Source of the DNA: Streptomyces sp. WMMC940
Lineage (GTDB): Bacteria; Actinomycetota; Actinomycetes; Streptomycetales; Streptomycetaceae
DNA: 64,000 bases
Direction of reading: 5' to 3'
Assembly: GCF_027460265.1 (NCBI RefSeq)
Contig: NZ_JAPZBC010000001.1
Span: 1,302,001 to 1,366,000, forward strand
Within the stretch, counting starts at the first letter, position 1; each line of letters starts with the position of its first letter. The notes beneath the pieces are model-generated. The model did no database searches and had not been told where the DNA came from. It worked only from the letters and a program-made list of their open reading frames with translations. Of the stretch, positions 1-11,127 are shown piece after piece. Made by a program: the position numbers and the translations under genes.

Positions 1-837
1 GGCGATCGGCAGTACGGCCTCGGCCTGTGGAAGTGCCCGCAGTTCGTCCAGGGTGAGCGTGTAGCGGCGCGGCCCCAGCACCTCCAGGCGCCAGTCCCGG
101 ACCATCGCGGCGGTGACGCCCGCGGCGGCGGCCGTCCGGTTCACCGGCAGCCCCTGCGGACCGATCCCGGGATGTCTCGGTGCCAGCAGGTCGAGTCTCT
201 TCAGCGGAGTGAGCGCCTGACCGACGGTGGTGAGGGTCACGGCGGTGACCGCCGCGCCGACGGCCACGAGCAGCGACCTGCGGTCCGGGGCGTCCTCCGG
301 CGGCAGTGTGAGCGTGCCGGGCGACCTGCGGCTCCAGTGGTCCCTGATCTCTGGCGCCTTGACGGCCACGTGCAGCAGCACCGCACCGGCGACCAGCCAG
401 GCGACGGCGAAGTGGACCGGTACGAACGAGAACGGCCACGGATACCACTCGACGATGTTCAGCAGCCCGGTGAACAGCTGGAACACGGCCGCGGCGACCA
501 GGACCCCCACCGAGAGCCGTTCCAGGCCGTGCTTCACGGAACGCACCGGCGGCCACACCCACAGCCGCGGGTACACCGCCCAGAGCTTCGCCAGGAGCAG
601 CGGGATGGCCGCCAGGCCGGAGGCGACATGGAGCCCCTGGGTCAGCCGGTAGCCCCACACCGGCCGCGACGGCAGCTCGTTCGCGAGCCATCCGGGCGGG
701 TGCTGCAGGTAGTGGCTGATGAGGCCGGTGAGGAAACACACGGCGATCGCGGCGCCCAGCCAGCGGCCGATCGCCGTGGCCGTTCGGGCGTCGTGGAGTC
801 TGCCGGAGAAGGACGGTGCCCGTAGTCGCGGTCTCAT
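1..837 (-). CDS. Membrane-anchored molybdopterin-dependent oxidoreductase (C-terminus cut by window edge)
   Basis: The 279 visible codons read from an ATG at 837 and stay open to base 1, so the catalytic part is missing. The first ~180 residues hold about four hydrophobic spans with histidines in and near them (GLISHYLQH, GLHVASG, VHFAVAW), like a cytochrome-b561-type module. A further hydrophobic stretch after DRRSLLVAVGA leads into the start of an oxidoreductase molybdopterin-binding fold (PGIGPQGLPVNR, then WRLEVLG). Family knowledge: this fusion occurs in sulfite-oxidase-like proteins. The substrate cannot be told from this part. The gene is divergent from the glycosyltransferase at 951. 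Confidence 0.75.
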   Translation of the reverse strand, partial: MRPRLRAPSFSGRLHDARTATAIGRWLGAAIAVCFLTGLISHYLQHPPGWLANELPSRPVWGYRLTQGLHVASGLAAIPLLLAKLWAVYPRLWVWPPVRSVKHGLERLSVGVLVAAAVFQLFTGLLNIVEWYPWPFSFVPVHFAVAWLVAGAVLLHVAVKAPEIRDHWSRRSPGTLTLPPEDAPDRRSLLVAVGAAVTAVTLTTVGQALTPLKRLDLLAPRHPGIGPQGLPVNRTAAAAGVTAAMVRDWRLEVLGPRRYTLTLDELRALPQAEAVLPIA

Positions 838-950
838 GTATCCATGAGACCGCCGGGACGGCCCGGACGGCGGCTCGGACACCTTACGAAACGCGGACGG
901 CGCATCCCACGTGCCGTTCCCGCGTCCGCGGCGCTGCCAGGCTGGGCGCC

Positions 951-2375
951 ATGACCAGCCGCCGCACCGCCGCGACCGTCCTGCTCCTCGCCGGCCTCGT
1001 CGCCGTGCTCGTCGGCACCGTGCGCGCGGACGACTACCACTCCGCCCCCGGACGTCTGTCCCTGTGGTACGCGGCCGCCTGGCTGCTCTTCGCGGCGGTT
1101 CTGTGGGCGCTGCGGAAGGTCCCGGACCGGACCGCGGTGGTGCTCGTCATGGCCGGCGCGGTCGCCGTCGCCGCGACGGGTCTGGTCGCACCGCCGCGCA
1201 CCAGCACCGACTCCTACCGGTACGCCTGGGACGGCCGGGTGCAGGCGGCCGGCATCTCTCCGTACGACCACGTGCCCGCGGCCCCCGAACTGGTCCCGCT
1301 GCGCGACGCCTGGCTCTTCCCCGAGGGCCGTGCCGCCTGCGCCGGACCCGACCGGGCGGCCGTGGGCGACGGCGTGTGCACCCGGATCAACCGGCCCCGG
1401 GTGAACACCGTCTACCCACCCGTCGCGGAGGGCTACTTCCTCCTGGTGGAGACCCTGTCGCCCGAGGGCGCGCGGCACAAGCCGCTGCAGACCGGCGGGG
1501 CGTTGCTCTCGGTCGCCACCGCGGCCGCGCTGCTGCTGATGCTGCGTCGCCGCGGTGCGCCGTGGAGAGCGGCCTACTGGGCCTGGTGCCCGGCGGTGCC
1601 CGTCGAGGCGGTGAACAACGCCCACGTCGACGTGCTCGGCGTGCTGTTCTCCGTCGCCGCCCTGGCCGCCGTCGTCCGGCACAGGGCGGCGGGCGGGGCC
1701 CTGCTGGGCGTGGCCGTGGCGACGAAGCTGCTGCCCGCCGTGCTGATCCCGGGCGCGCTGTCCGGCGTGCGGCGCGCCCGGGACGCCCTGGCCGTGCTGC
1801 TGCCGGCGGCCGGCGTCGTCGTCGTGCTCTATCTGCCGTACGTGTTGGCGTCGCGGGGCTCGGTCCTCGGTTTCCTCGGCGGCTACGTCCGGGAGGAGGG
1901 TTACGACGACGCTTCCGCCAGGAACCGCTATGCGCTGCTGCGTCTGCTCCTGCCGGACGACTGGGCGCTGCCCGCCGTGGCCGCGGCGATTCCGGCCGTC
2001 GTGGCGTACGTGGTCCTCCGGGGGGACCCGCAGCGGCCGTGGAGCGGTGCCCTGGTGGTCACCGGGACCGCCTTCCTCCTCATGACGCCCGGCTATTCCT
2101 GGTACGCCCTGCTCCTCGTCGCCCTGGTCGCCCTCGACGGCCGCTGGGAATGGCTCGGCATCGCCGTCGCCGGAGCGGCGAAGTACGTCACCGGCCCCGC
2201 CTTCCCCGGGCACGGCGACACCGTGGGCACCATCGCCTACGCGACTGCGGCGGCCGCGGTCCTCGCCGGGTGGGCGCTGCGCGGGCGGACCGCCCGCGGC
2301 CGGCCTTCAGGGACTCGTCCGTCCCGACCTGCGGCCTCCGCGGAGCCGTCGGGAGGCAACGGGAGGAGCGCATGA
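951..2375 (+). CDS. Polytopic glycosyltransferase, GT87/DUF2029 (mannosyltransferase-like)
   Basis: A 474-residue integral membrane protein with about ten hydrophobic spans. An early extracytoplasmic loop carries the DSYRYAWDGRVQAAG segment, in which the acidic residues resemble the catalytic loop of polyprenol-phosphate-sugar-dependent GT-C enzymes. Later motifs NNAHVDVLG and ATKLLPAVL are common in actinobacterial DUF2029 proteins. The frame is open further upstream, but ATG 951 begins a normal signal-anchor-like helix and is preferred. The likely job is adding a sugar (often mannose) from a lipid carrier to an envelope glycan. Acceptor unknown. It is convergent with gcl across a strong hairpin. 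Confidence 0.72.
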   Translation: MTSRRTAATVLLLAGLVAVLVGTVRADDYHSAPGRLSLWYAAAWLLFAAVLWALRKVPDRTAVVLVMAGAVAVAATGLVAPPRTSTDSYRYAWDGRVQAAGISPYDHVPAAPELVPLRDAWLFPEGRAACAGPDRAAVGDGVCTRINRPRVNTVYPPVAEGYFLLVETLSPEGARHKPLQTGGALLSVATAAALLLMLRRRGAPWRAAYWAWCPAVPVEAVNNAHVDVLGVLFSVAALAAVVRHRAAGGALLGVAVATKLLPAVLIPGALSGVRRARDALAVLLPAAGVVVVLYLPYVLASRGSVLGFLGGYVREEGYDDASARNRYALLRLLLPDDWALPAVAAAIPAVVAYVVLRGDPQRPWSGALVVTGTAFLLMTPGYSWYALLLVALVALDGRWEWLGIAVAGAAKYVTGPAFPGHGDTVGTIAYATAAAAVLAGWALRGRTARGRPSGTRPSRPAASAEPSGGNGRSA

Positions 2376-2434
2376 TCACGCACCCGTCCTGACGGGTCGT
2401 CGGGCACCGGTCCGGGCGCGGACACGACGGCGTG

Positions 2435-2475
2435 ACGGCGGGACCGGTCGCCCCACGGCGGACCGGCCCCGCCGT
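2435..2475. terminator. Bidirectional hairpin terminator between GT87 gene and gcl
   Basis: Arms 2435-2448 and 2462-2475 (14 bp, one mismatch) flank a 13-nt loop. It lies between two convergent stop codons, so it can serve both strands. There is no U-tract, as usual in Streptomyces. Confidence 0.6.
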
Positions 2476-2491
2476 ACCGGGGGAAACCGGG

Positions 2492-4279
<1,788 letters not shown>

Positions 4280-4381
4280 GGAGTGCTCCTGCTTCGGCCT
4301 GGCGGATCGGGCTCTGTCGCGCCACCTGAGAGCGTCGATTCCGTGCTGGTTCCCTGATCGTCTTCCGTAGCCTCGCGGCTT

Positions 4382-4419
4382 CTTCCATAATGCGGAAGAC
4401 ATCTTCTACTATTCGGAAG
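4382..4419. promoter_or_regulatory. Tandem inverted repeats upstream of gcl, probable repressor operator
   Basis: Two CTTCC-N7-GGAAG-type sites: 4382-4398 is perfect (arms CTTCC/GGAAG) and 4403-4419 has one changed base in the left arm. Their starts are 21 bp apart, two helical turns, so bound dimers would sit on the same face. They lie ~105-140 bp upstream of gcl. An AllR/IclR-type regulator of glyoxylate genes is the natural candidate, but this is inferred from context. Confidence 0.5.
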
Positions 4420-4551
4420 TAATGTAGGTGGCGTGCCGGACCGCGTCAAGGGAAGGGCGGGCCGCCGATGGCCGAACTCCCTCCCCAAGGGTTCGCGGTT
4501 GGTGGACGATGGAGCACGAGGCGTGCCCGGAAGCGCCGGAGGGGGACGGAC

Positions 4552-5487
4552 ATGGGAGATCACGTACCGGTGCGCTGTCCGGTGTGCCGCCGCTCGCACA
4601 CGTTCGCGTCGCCCGTCTATCCCTGTGCCTGCGGGGCGCCGTTGGCACCGCCGCTGCTGCAGGGGGCGCCGGCCGAACCGATCCGCCACCGCACCTGGAC
4701 CGACGACTGGGTCACCGTGCGCTGCCTGGCGTGCGGGCGACAGGACCAGTGGCCGCAGCCGGAGCTCGGCTGCCCCTGCGGCACGGTGCTGCGGATCCCC
4801 GTACGACCGGTGACCGCCACGCCGGAGTCGTCGGAGGGCGCGGCCGCGGCGCACCGGACCACCACCACCGCCTCGGGCGCCGGAGGCGCCTTCGCGGCCT
4901 CCGGGACCGGCGGGCCGGGTGGGGCGGGTGACCCGGACGGACCCGGCGCCTCCGACTCGGTCACCTTCGCTTCCCGGGATTCCGGGCCCACGGATCCGGC
5001 CGATCCGGTCGTCCCGCCTGCCAAGACCCCGCTGCCGTCCGGCTCCGCGGACGGGACGGCGAAGGACGTCCCCCTGCCCGTGCCGCCGCACGCCGTTCCG
5101 GCGACCCGCCCCGCCTTCCGTCCGGTCACGATCCGCACGGCACGCGACGCGGTCACGGCCGCTGCCCTCTATCTGCGCTGGCTGGGTTTCCAGCAGGTCG
5201 TACAGCCCGAGGAGCGGACCACGTCCGGGATCGATCTGCGCGCGCGGGGACTCGTCGCCCAGGTGGACCCGACCACCCGGCCCGTCACCCTGCGCGCGGT
5301 GGAATGCCTCTGGCTGAACGGGCTGAACTCCTCGGCCAGGAGCGTCGTCTTCTCGCTCGCGGGCTACTCGGCGGACGCCCGCGCACGAGCGGACGACCTC
5401 GGAGTCCCCCTGTTCGCCATGGATCTCACGGGCGCGCCCGAGCCGGTGAACGGACCGGCGAGGGACCTGATCTCCACGGGCGCCTGA
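4552..5487 (+). CDS. Double zinc-ribbon protein with a restriction-endonuclease-like C-terminal domain
   Basis: A 311-residue soluble protein. The N-terminus has two Cys4-like knuckle pairs: CPVC...CAC (residues ~7-28) and CLAC...CPC (~57-80). A ~110-residue Ala/Gly/Pro/Ser-rich linker follows. The C-terminal ~125 residues (RDAVTAAALYLRWLGF... SGIDLRARGLVAQVD... LAGYSADARARADDLGVPLF) look like the Mrr-type PD-(D/E)XK fold: GID would supply the Asp and QVD the strand where Q-x-K usually sits. Lys appears replaced, so catalysis is doubtful. Start ATG 4552 has GGAGGGGGAC before it. It is divergent from gcl. Role not known. Confidence 0.65.
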   Translation: MGDHVPVRCPVCRRSHTFASPVYPCACGAPLAPPLLQGAPAEPIRHRTWTDDWVTVRCLACGRQDQWPQPELGCPCGTVLRIPVRPVTATPESSEGAAAAHRTTTTASGAGGAFAASGTGGPGGAGDPDGPGASDSVTFASRDSGPTDPADPVVPPAKTPLPSGSADGTAKDVPLPVPPHAVPATRPAFRPVTIRTARDAVTAAALYLRWLGFQQVVQPEERTTSGIDLRARGLVAQVDPTTRPVTLRAVECLWLNGLNSSARSVVFSLAGYSADARARADDLGVPLFAMDLTGAPEPVNGPARDLISTGA

Positions 5488-5524
5488 CCGGGCCGTCCGG
5501 AGCCGACGGTCGGGGAGCCGGGGC

Positions 5525-7129
5525 TCAGCGTCCGTACGTCGTGCGCAGTTCCACCTTCCGCACCTTTCCGCTGACGGTCATCGGGAAGGCGTCGAGGATC
5601 TCCAGCCGCCGGGGGATCTTGTAGTGGGCGAGCCGTTCGTGGCAGAACGCGGTGAGGTCCTCCAGCGTCGGCGGGTCGGCCGGGTTCCGGGGGACGACAC
5701 AGGCCAGGATCTCCTCGCCGTACCTCTCGTCCGGGACGCCGACCACCTGGACGTCCGCGACCTTGGGGTGGCCGTACAGGAACTCCTCGATCTCGCGCGG
5801 GTAGACGTTCTCCCCACCGCGGATGATCATGTCCTTGATCCTTCCGACGATCTGGACGTATCCGTCCTCGCGGATCACGGCAAGGTCTCCCGTGTGCATC
5901 CAGCGTCCGGCGTCGACCGCCTCAGCGGTCCTCTCCGGCTCGTTCCAGTAACCGAGCATCACGCTGTACCCGCGGGTGCACAGCTCACCCGCCTCGCCCC
6001 GGGGAACGGTGACCCCGCTGACCGGGTCGACCACCTTGACCTCGAGGTGCGGGAGAACCCGGCCGACGGTGCCGGTACGCCGCTCCAGGTCGTCCTCGCG
6101 CCGGGTCTGGGTGGACACCGGGGAGGTCTCCGTCATCCCGTAGCAGATGGACACCTCCGCCATGTTCATCTCCGAGACGACCCGCTTCATCACCTCCACC
6201 GGGCAGGGGGAACCGGCCATGATGCCGGTGCGCAGCGAACTCAGGTCGTACGTCGCGAAGTCCGGGAGGTTCAGTTCGGCGATGAACATCGTCGGGACGC
6301 CGTAGAGCGATGTGCAGCGCTCCTCCTGCACCGCGCGGAGCGTGGCGGCCGGGTCGAAGGAGGGCGCCGGGAGGACGATGCAGGCACCGTGCGAGGTGGC
6401 CCCGAGGTTGCCCATGACCATGCCGAAGCAGTGGTACAGCGGCACGGGGAGACACACCCGGTCCTGCTCGGTGTAAGCGATCATCTCGCCCACGAAGTAG
6501 CCGTTGTTGAGGATGTTGTGGTGGGAGAGGGTCGCCCCCTTGGGGAATCCGGTGGTGCCTGAGGTGTACTGGATGTTGACCGGGTCGTCGCAGGACAACT
6601 CCGCCGCGCGGGCCTCCAGTTCTTCCGGCCCGGCGGCGTCCGCCGACGACACCAGTGCGTTCCAGCTGTCGTCGCCGATGTAGTGCACCGACCGCAGCAC
6701 CGGGCAGTCGCCCCGGACCTCCTCGACGATCGCGCGGTAGTCGCTCGACTTGTGGGAGAGGGAGGCGACCAGCAGGGAGATCCCCGACTGGTTCAGCACG
6801 TACTCCACCTCGTGGGCGCGGTACGCGGGGTTGATGTTCACCATGATCGCGCCGATGCGTGCCGTGGCGTACTGGACGAGCACCCATTCCGGACAGTTCA
6901 CGGCCCAGATGCCCACCCGGTCGCCCTTGGCGACACCGCGTGCGAGCAGCGCCCGGGCCAGCTCGTCGACGTCCGCGCCGAGTTCCGCGTACGTCCATCG
7001 GCGTCCGGACGGGACGTCGACCAGCGCCTCCCGCTCCGGATGCGCCTCGATCACCCGGGCCAGACTGCGGCCGATCGTGTCGCCCAGCAGCGGGAGGGTG
7101 CCCGTGCCGTGCGTGTAGGACAGGGTCAT
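5525..7129 (-). CDS. Fatty-acid-type acyl-CoA synthetase (AMP-binding family)
   Basis: A 534-residue ANL-superfamily ligase that activates a carboxylic acid with ATP and transfers it to CoA. P-loop-like [11 protein letters not shown] near residue 195, CYGMTETSP near 325, [13 protein letters not shown] near 410, [16 protein letters not shown] near 430 and the catalytic lysine region [12 protein letters not shown] near the C-terminus are all intact. It resembles the FadD3/AMP-acid ligase II group; chain length cannot be read from sequence. Its ATG overlaps the TGA of the upstream synthetase (7126-7129), so the two are translationally coupled. Confidence 0.9.
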   Translation of the reverse strand: MTLSYTHGTGTLPLLGDTIGRSLARVIEAHPEREALVDVPSGRRWTYAELGADVDELARALLARGVAKGDRVGIWAVNCPEWVLVQYATARIGAIMVNINPAYRAHEVEYVLNQSGISLLVASLSHKSSDYRAIVEEVRGDCPVLRSVHYIGDDSWNALVSSADAAGPEELEARAAELSCDDPVNIQYTSGTTGFPKGATLSHHNILNNGYFVGEMIAYTEQDRVCLPVPLYHCFGMVMGNLGATSHGACIVLPAPSFDPAATLRAVQEERCTSLYGVPTMFIAELNLPDFATYDLSSLRTGIMAGSPCPVEVMKRVVSEMNMAEVSICYGMTETSPVSTQTRREDDLERRTGTVGRVLPHLEVKVVDPVSGVTVPRGEAGELCTRGYSVMLGYWNEPERTAEAVDAGRWMHTGDLAVIREDGYVQIVGRIKDMIIRGGENVYPREIEEFLYGHPKVADVQVVGVPDERYGEEILACVVPRNPADPPTLEDLTAFCHERLAHYKIPRRLEILDAFPMTVSGKVRKVELRTTYGR

Positions 7130-8802
7130 CGGAAGTCCCCCTCGTCGTACTCGGCCGTGGAGCCCTGGGCCGTGCGCTCACGGAGCTCGATCCTGCGGAT
7201 CTTCCCGGAGACGGTCTTCGGCAGCTCGGCGAACTCCAGCCGCCGGACGCGCTTGTACGGCGCGAGGACGGCCCGGCAGTGCTCGAAGATCTGCCGGGCG
7301 GTGCCGGCGTCCGGCTCCCAGCCCTCCGCGAGCACCACGTACGCCTTCGGGACGGCGAGCCGCAGCGGGTCGGGCGCGGGCACGACCGCGGCCTCGGCCA
7401 CCGCGTCGTGCCCCAGGAGGGCGCTCTCCAGCTCGAACGGCGAGATCTTGTAGTCGGACGCCTTGAAGACGTCGTCGGTGCGGCCGACGTAGGTGATGTA
7501 GCCGTCGGGGTCGCGCGCACCGATGTCGCCGGTGCGGTAGTACCCGCCGGCCATCACCTCGGCCGTACGGTCGGGGTCCCCGTGGTAGCCGGTCATCAGC
7601 CCCACCGGGTCGGCCGACAGGTCCAGGGCGATCTCCCCCTCGTCCGCGCCGGGCTTTCCGCTGACGGGGTCGAGGAGTTCGACGCGGTACCCGGGGCTGG
7701 GGCGGCCCATCGAGCCGGCCTTCAGCAGCTGTCCGGGGCTGTTGGAGACCTGGACGGCCGTCTCGGTCTGCCCGAAGCCGTCGCGGATGGTCACGCCCCA
7801 GGCCCGGCGCACGGCCTCGATGACCTCGGGATTGAGCGGTTCACCGGCGGCGACGACCTCGCGCGGCGGGGTGCGCAGCTGGGTCAGGTCCGCCTGGATC
7901 AGCATCCGCCACACCGTCGGGGGCGCACAGAAGCTGGTCACGCCCGAGCGGTCCATCTCCGCCATCAGCCGGCCGGCGTCGAAGCGGGCGTAGTTGTGGA
8001 TGAACACGGTCGCCTCCGCGTTCCACGGGGCGAAGAGGTTGGACCAGGCGTGCTTGGCCCAGCCGGGCGAGGAGATGTTGAGATGGACGTCTCCGGGCTT
8101 CAGCCCGATCCAGTACATGGTGGCCAGATGACCGACCGGATAGGACACGTGCGTGTGCTCGACGAGCTTGGGCCGCGCCGTCGTACCGGAGGTGAAGTAG
8201 AGCATCAGCGGCTCGTCCGCCCGGGTGGGGCCGTCGGGAGCGAAGCTCTCCGGCGCCGCGTGGGCGTCCTCGTACGGCAGCCAGCCCACGGCGCCGCCGC
8301 CGACGGCGATCCTGGTGTAGGTGCCCGGCACCTCGTCGAACTTCGCGGTGTCGTCGGTGCGGGCGATGACGTGCCGGACCCGGCCGCGCTCGATGCGGTC
8401 CCGCAGGTCGGCGGTGCCGAGGAGCGGCGTGGCGGGGATGACGACCGCCCTGAGCTTCATCGCCGCGAGGGCGGTCTCCCACAGCTCGGCCTGGTTGCCG
8501 AGCATCACCAGGACGCGGTCGCCGGCGCCGACACCCTGCCGCCTGAGCCAGTTCGCGGCGCGGTCCGAGCGGGTCCGCACCGCGTCGAAGGAGAGCACGG
8601 TGGCGGTGCCGTCCTCCTCGGCGATGTGCAGCGCCGGGCGGTCGTTGCCGTCGGCGACCGCGTCGAACCAGTCCAGCGCCCAGTTGAACCGCTCGAAACG
8701 GGGCCAGGTGAAGCCCTCGTACGCCGCCGCGTAGTCCTCCCGGTGCCGGAGCAGGAAGTCCCGGGCCGCCCGGAACCTCGCCGTCTCGTCGCCTGACGTC
8801 AT
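7126..8802 (-). CDS. Acyl-CoA synthetase, MACS-like AMP-binding enzyme
   Basis: A 558-residue ANL enzyme of the acetyl/medium-chain acyl-CoA synthetase type. The sequence [11 protein letters not shown] is the AMP-binding loop, DGFGQTE the A5 motif, [15 protein letters not shown] the A7 motif, and [13 protein letters not shown] holds the catalytic lysine. Start ATG 8802 follows GAGGAGGACAC. It is first in a two-gene operon with the synthetase at 5525. A GAF-type regulator remnant lies divergently upstream, and the intergenic DNA contains two palindromes. The pair probably activates two related organic acids for beta-oxidation or precursor supply; that is inference. Confidence 0.88.
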   Translation of the reverse strand: MTSGDETARFRAARDFLLRHREDYAAAYEGFTWPRFERFNWALDWFDAVADGNDRPALHIAEEDGTATVLSFDAVRTRSDRAANWLRRQGVGAGDRVLVMLGNQAELWETALAAMKLRAVVIPATPLLGTADLRDRIERGRVRHVIARTDDTAKFDEVPGTYTRIAVGGGAVGWLPYEDAHAAPESFAPDGPTRADEPLMLYFTSGTTARPKLVEHTHVSYPVGHLATMYWIGLKPGDVHLNISSPGWAKHAWSNLFAPWNAEATVFIHNYARFDAGRLMAEMDRSGVTSFCAPPTVWRMLIQADLTQLRTPPREVVAAGEPLNPEVIEAVRRAWGVTIRDGFGQTETAVQVSNSPGQLLKAGSMGRPSPGYRVELLDPVSGKPGADEGEIALDLSADPVGLMTGYHGDPDRTAEVMAGGYYRTGDIGARDPDGYITYVGRTDDVFKASDYKISPFELESALLGHDAVAEAAVVPAPDPLRLAVPKAYVVLAEGWEPDAGTARQIFEHCRAVLAPYKRVRRLEFAELPKTVSGKIRRIELRERTAQGSTAEYDEGDFR

Positions 8803-8863
8803 GTGTCCTCCTCGTTGCGGGACCGCTCACAGGCATCGTGTAATCAGTGACGCAGGTCTCACT

Positions 8864-8900
8864 ACCCCCGTACGGGGGTGCTCCTTCCCCCTCGTGGGGG
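8864..8900. promoter_or_regulatory. Two adjacent palindromes in the divergent acyl-CoA synthetase/GAF promoter region
   Basis: 8864-8879 is a perfect 16-bp palindrome (ACCCCCGTACGGGGGT). 8887-8900 is CCCCC-N4-GGGGG. Their centres are 22 bp apart, about two turns, between divergent genes. This fits a pair of operator sites; no regulator is assigned. Confidence 0.4.
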
Positions 8901-8928
8901 TGGTGTGCTGTCGGGAGGACCGGAACCC

Positions 8929-9555
8929 ATGACATCGGCGAGCTCGGCGACACGGGGGCCGGACGCGGTGGAGATACGGGCCGCGCTGCTGCGGCTCCGC
9001 CGTTCCACCGGCCTGCGGATGGCGTTCGGCGGGCTGCTGCAGGAGCCGCTCGGGATGCGGATAGCGGAGCTGAACGGCGCGGTGACCGGAGCACTGCGTG
9101 GGCTGGTCGCCCGGTCCGGCAGCGGTCTCGGCGGCAAGGCCATCGCCCTCTCCCGCCCGTGCGCGGTGACCGACTACGGCGAGGCCCGGCACATCAGCCA
9201 CGAGTACGACGTACCGGTGGCGGCCGAGGGCCTGCGCTCGGTGCTCGCGGTGCCCGTCGTCGTACGCCGCAAGGTGCGCGGCGTGTTGTACGGGGCCGCC
9301 GACCGTGCGAAGGGCCGCAGGCCGAGGCCGTCGCACAGACTGTGGGTTCGGAGGGTGCAACGCATCGTGACCATGCGGGACTCCATGAGCCCCGAGGGCT
9401 CCCGCGGACCCGGTCTCCCGGCCCGGCCGGGAGGGGGACTCCGCGGCCGGGTCGGGGCGCGGACGCACCGGCGGTCCGCCATGCCGCCGCCGGTGAGCCC
9501 GGATATCCTGCCCGTGCCGGTCAGGAACGCATGTACACGGCGTGAGCGCGGGTAG
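8929..9555 (+). CDS. GAF-domain regulator, apparently truncated
   Basis: From ATG 8929 (GGGAGGACC upstream) residues ~10-125 match a GAF sensor module that in Streptomyces usually precedes a LuxR-type helix-turn-helix: STGLRMAFGG, GLGGKAIALSRPCAVTDY, ISHEYDVPVAAEGLRSVLAVPV, RGVLYGA. After about residue 125 the reading frame continues for ~80 residues of Arg/Pro/Gly-rich sequence with no HTH in any frame. The original C-terminus therefore seems to be lost, and the product is probably inactive as a DNA-binding regulator. It sits divergent to the synthetase pair it may once have controlled. Confidence 0.55.
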   Translation: MTSASSATRGPDAVEIRAALLRLRRSTGLRMAFGGLLQEPLGMRIAELNGAVTGALRGLVARSGSGLGGKAIALSRPCAVTDYGEARHISHEYDVPVAAEGLRSVLAVPVVVRRKVRGVLYGAADRAKGRRPRPSHRLWVRRVQRIVTMRDSMSPEGSRGPGLPARPGGGLRGRVGARTHRRSAMPPPVSPDILPVPVRNACTRRERG

Positions 9556-9610
9556 AGGGGCGGGTAGCAGAGCGCGGCGTGCGCCTCGCTCGCACGGGAG
9601 GTGACCCAGG

Positions 9611-10774
9611 ATGCCCCGACGAACCCGTTCCGCCCCGGCCCCGAAACGGCAGTCGTGGCGCCGCCGGGTCTCCCCCACCGCTTCCCCGCCGAGGCCCCCG
9701 GAGCCCGCGGCGCCGGCGGCGGCGGCCGAACGGGCACGTGCGGAGCAGGACCGGCGCAGCATCGTCCAGGCGGTGCTCTACCGCGACGGGCGCCGGGTCT
9801 CGTCGCCGTCGTCGCTCGCCGAGACCTTCCGACTGCTGAGGGACGACCCGGCCGGGATGGCCTGGATCGGCCTCCACCGGCCGACCGACGCGGAACTACG
9901 GGCCCTGGCGGAGGAGTTCGACCTGCACGAACTGGCCGTCGAGGACGCCATGGAGGCCCACCAGCGGCCCAAGCTGGAACGGTACGGGGAGACCCTCTTC
10001 GTCGTCCTGCGCGCCGCCCGCTACCTCGACGCCCTGGAGGAGGTCGACTTCGGCGAGTTGCACGTCTTCGTCGGCCGCGACTTCGTGATCACGGTCCGGC
10101 ACGGGGCGGCGCCGGACCTCTCGGCGGTCCGCCGCCGCATGGAGGCCGACCCCGAACTGCTCGCCCTCGGCCCCGAGGCGGTGCTGTACGCCATACTCGA
10201 CGCGGTCGTGGACGGGTACGCGCCCGTCGTCGCCGGTGTGCAGAACGACATCGACGAGATCGAGACGGAGGTCTTCGGCGGCGATCCCGCGGTGTCCCGC
10301 CGCATCTACGAACTGTCCCGCGAGATGGTCGAGTTCCAGCGCGCGACCCGGCCGCTGGTCGGCATGCTGCACGGCCTGATGGCGGGTTTCGCGAAGTACG
10401 GCACGGACGAGGAACTCCAGCGCTACCTCCGCGACGTCGCCGACCACGTCACCCACATCAGCGAGCGCGTCGACGGGTTCCGCCAGGCCCTGGCGGACAT
10501 CCTGACGGTCAACGCGACATTGGTGACGCAGCAGCAGAACGCGGAGATGCGGGCGCTGGCGGAGGCGGGCTTCGAGCAGAACGAGGAGATCAAGAAGATC
10601 TCGGCGTGGGCGGCGATCCTCTTTGCCCCCACGCTGGTGGGAACCATCTACGGCATGAACTTCCAGAACATGCCCGAGCTGAACTGGGGGTTCGGCTACC
10701 CCTTCGCGATCCTGCTGATGGCGGCGGTGTGCCTGACCCTCTACTTCGTCTTCAAGCGGCGGGACTGGCTCTGA
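9611..10774 (+). CDS. corA: CorA-family magnesium/cobalt transporter
   Basis: A 387-residue protein. Residues 1-45 are an Arg/Pro/Ala-rich extension, followed by the cytoplasmic domain (WIGLHRPTDAELRALAEEF, ...HELAVEDAMEAHQRPKLERYGETLFVVLRAA). The long helix ends in two C-terminal membrane spans; the loop after the first contains YGMNFQNMPEL, which holds the GMN signature of the selectivity filter. The C-terminus is positively charged (FKRRDWL), as usual. It mediates Mg2+ (or Co2+/Ni2+) uptake across the plasma membrane. Single transcription unit. Confidence 0.93.
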   Translation: MPRRTRSAPAPKRQSWRRRVSPTASPPRPPEPAAPAAAAERARAEQDRRSIVQAVLYRDGRRVSSPSSLAETFRLLRDDPAGMAWIGLHRPTDAELRALAEEFDLHELAVEDAMEAHQRPKLERYGETLFVVLRAARYLDALEEVDFGELHVFVGRDFVITVRHGAAPDLSAVRRRMEADPELLALGPEAVLYAILDAVVDGYAPVVAGVQNDIDEIETEVFGGDPAVSRRIYELSREMVEFQRATRPLVGMLHGLMAGFAKYGTDEELQRYLRDVADHVTHISERVDGFRQALADILTVNATLVTQQQNAEMRALAEAGFEQNEEIKKISAWAAILFAPTLVGTIYGMNFQNMPELNWGFGYPFAILLMAAVCLTLYFVFKRRDWL

Positions 10775-11127
10775 GTCCCTCTTGCCGAGCTCAGCTCTTG
10801 TGCGGCCTTTGCTCTCGCACCGTTCACGGATCGGGGTGAAATCAGCCCTGGGGAGTCTCTGGGGAGAAGTGATCCGGGTGATCTCCTCTACCTGCCTCTG
10901 TTACGCCTCTGACCAGCACTTTTACCCTCCTGAAGCCGCTGGGGAGAATCCGGGGAGAATCCGCCGACGGCACGGGCCCTGCGTCAGCGACTCCATCCCT
11001 ATCCCGTTCCCCGCAAAGCCTGCCGCCGAGCGCCCTTGCCCCCATCTGCAACGGACACAGACAGTGACATTGACTCCTTGGTTGAAGCCACCAGCCCGCG
11101 ACCCTATGCGCCCGCCATAATGGAGGC
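10775..11127. other. Gene-poor spacer before the nucleotidyltransferase pair
   Basis: No convincing gene is seen in these 353 bases. The motif TGGGGAG occurs three times, twice at about 10849-10864 and once near 10940, with a related CCGGGGAG close by. This marks the left side of a small accessory patch that ends at the liv terminator. Confidence 0.5.

Noticed and set aside
834..2213. Minus-strand reading frame over the GT87 gene
   Set aside because: Composition (Arg/Gly/His/Gln-rich) is that of a shadow frame; the plus-strand protein has clear membrane spans.
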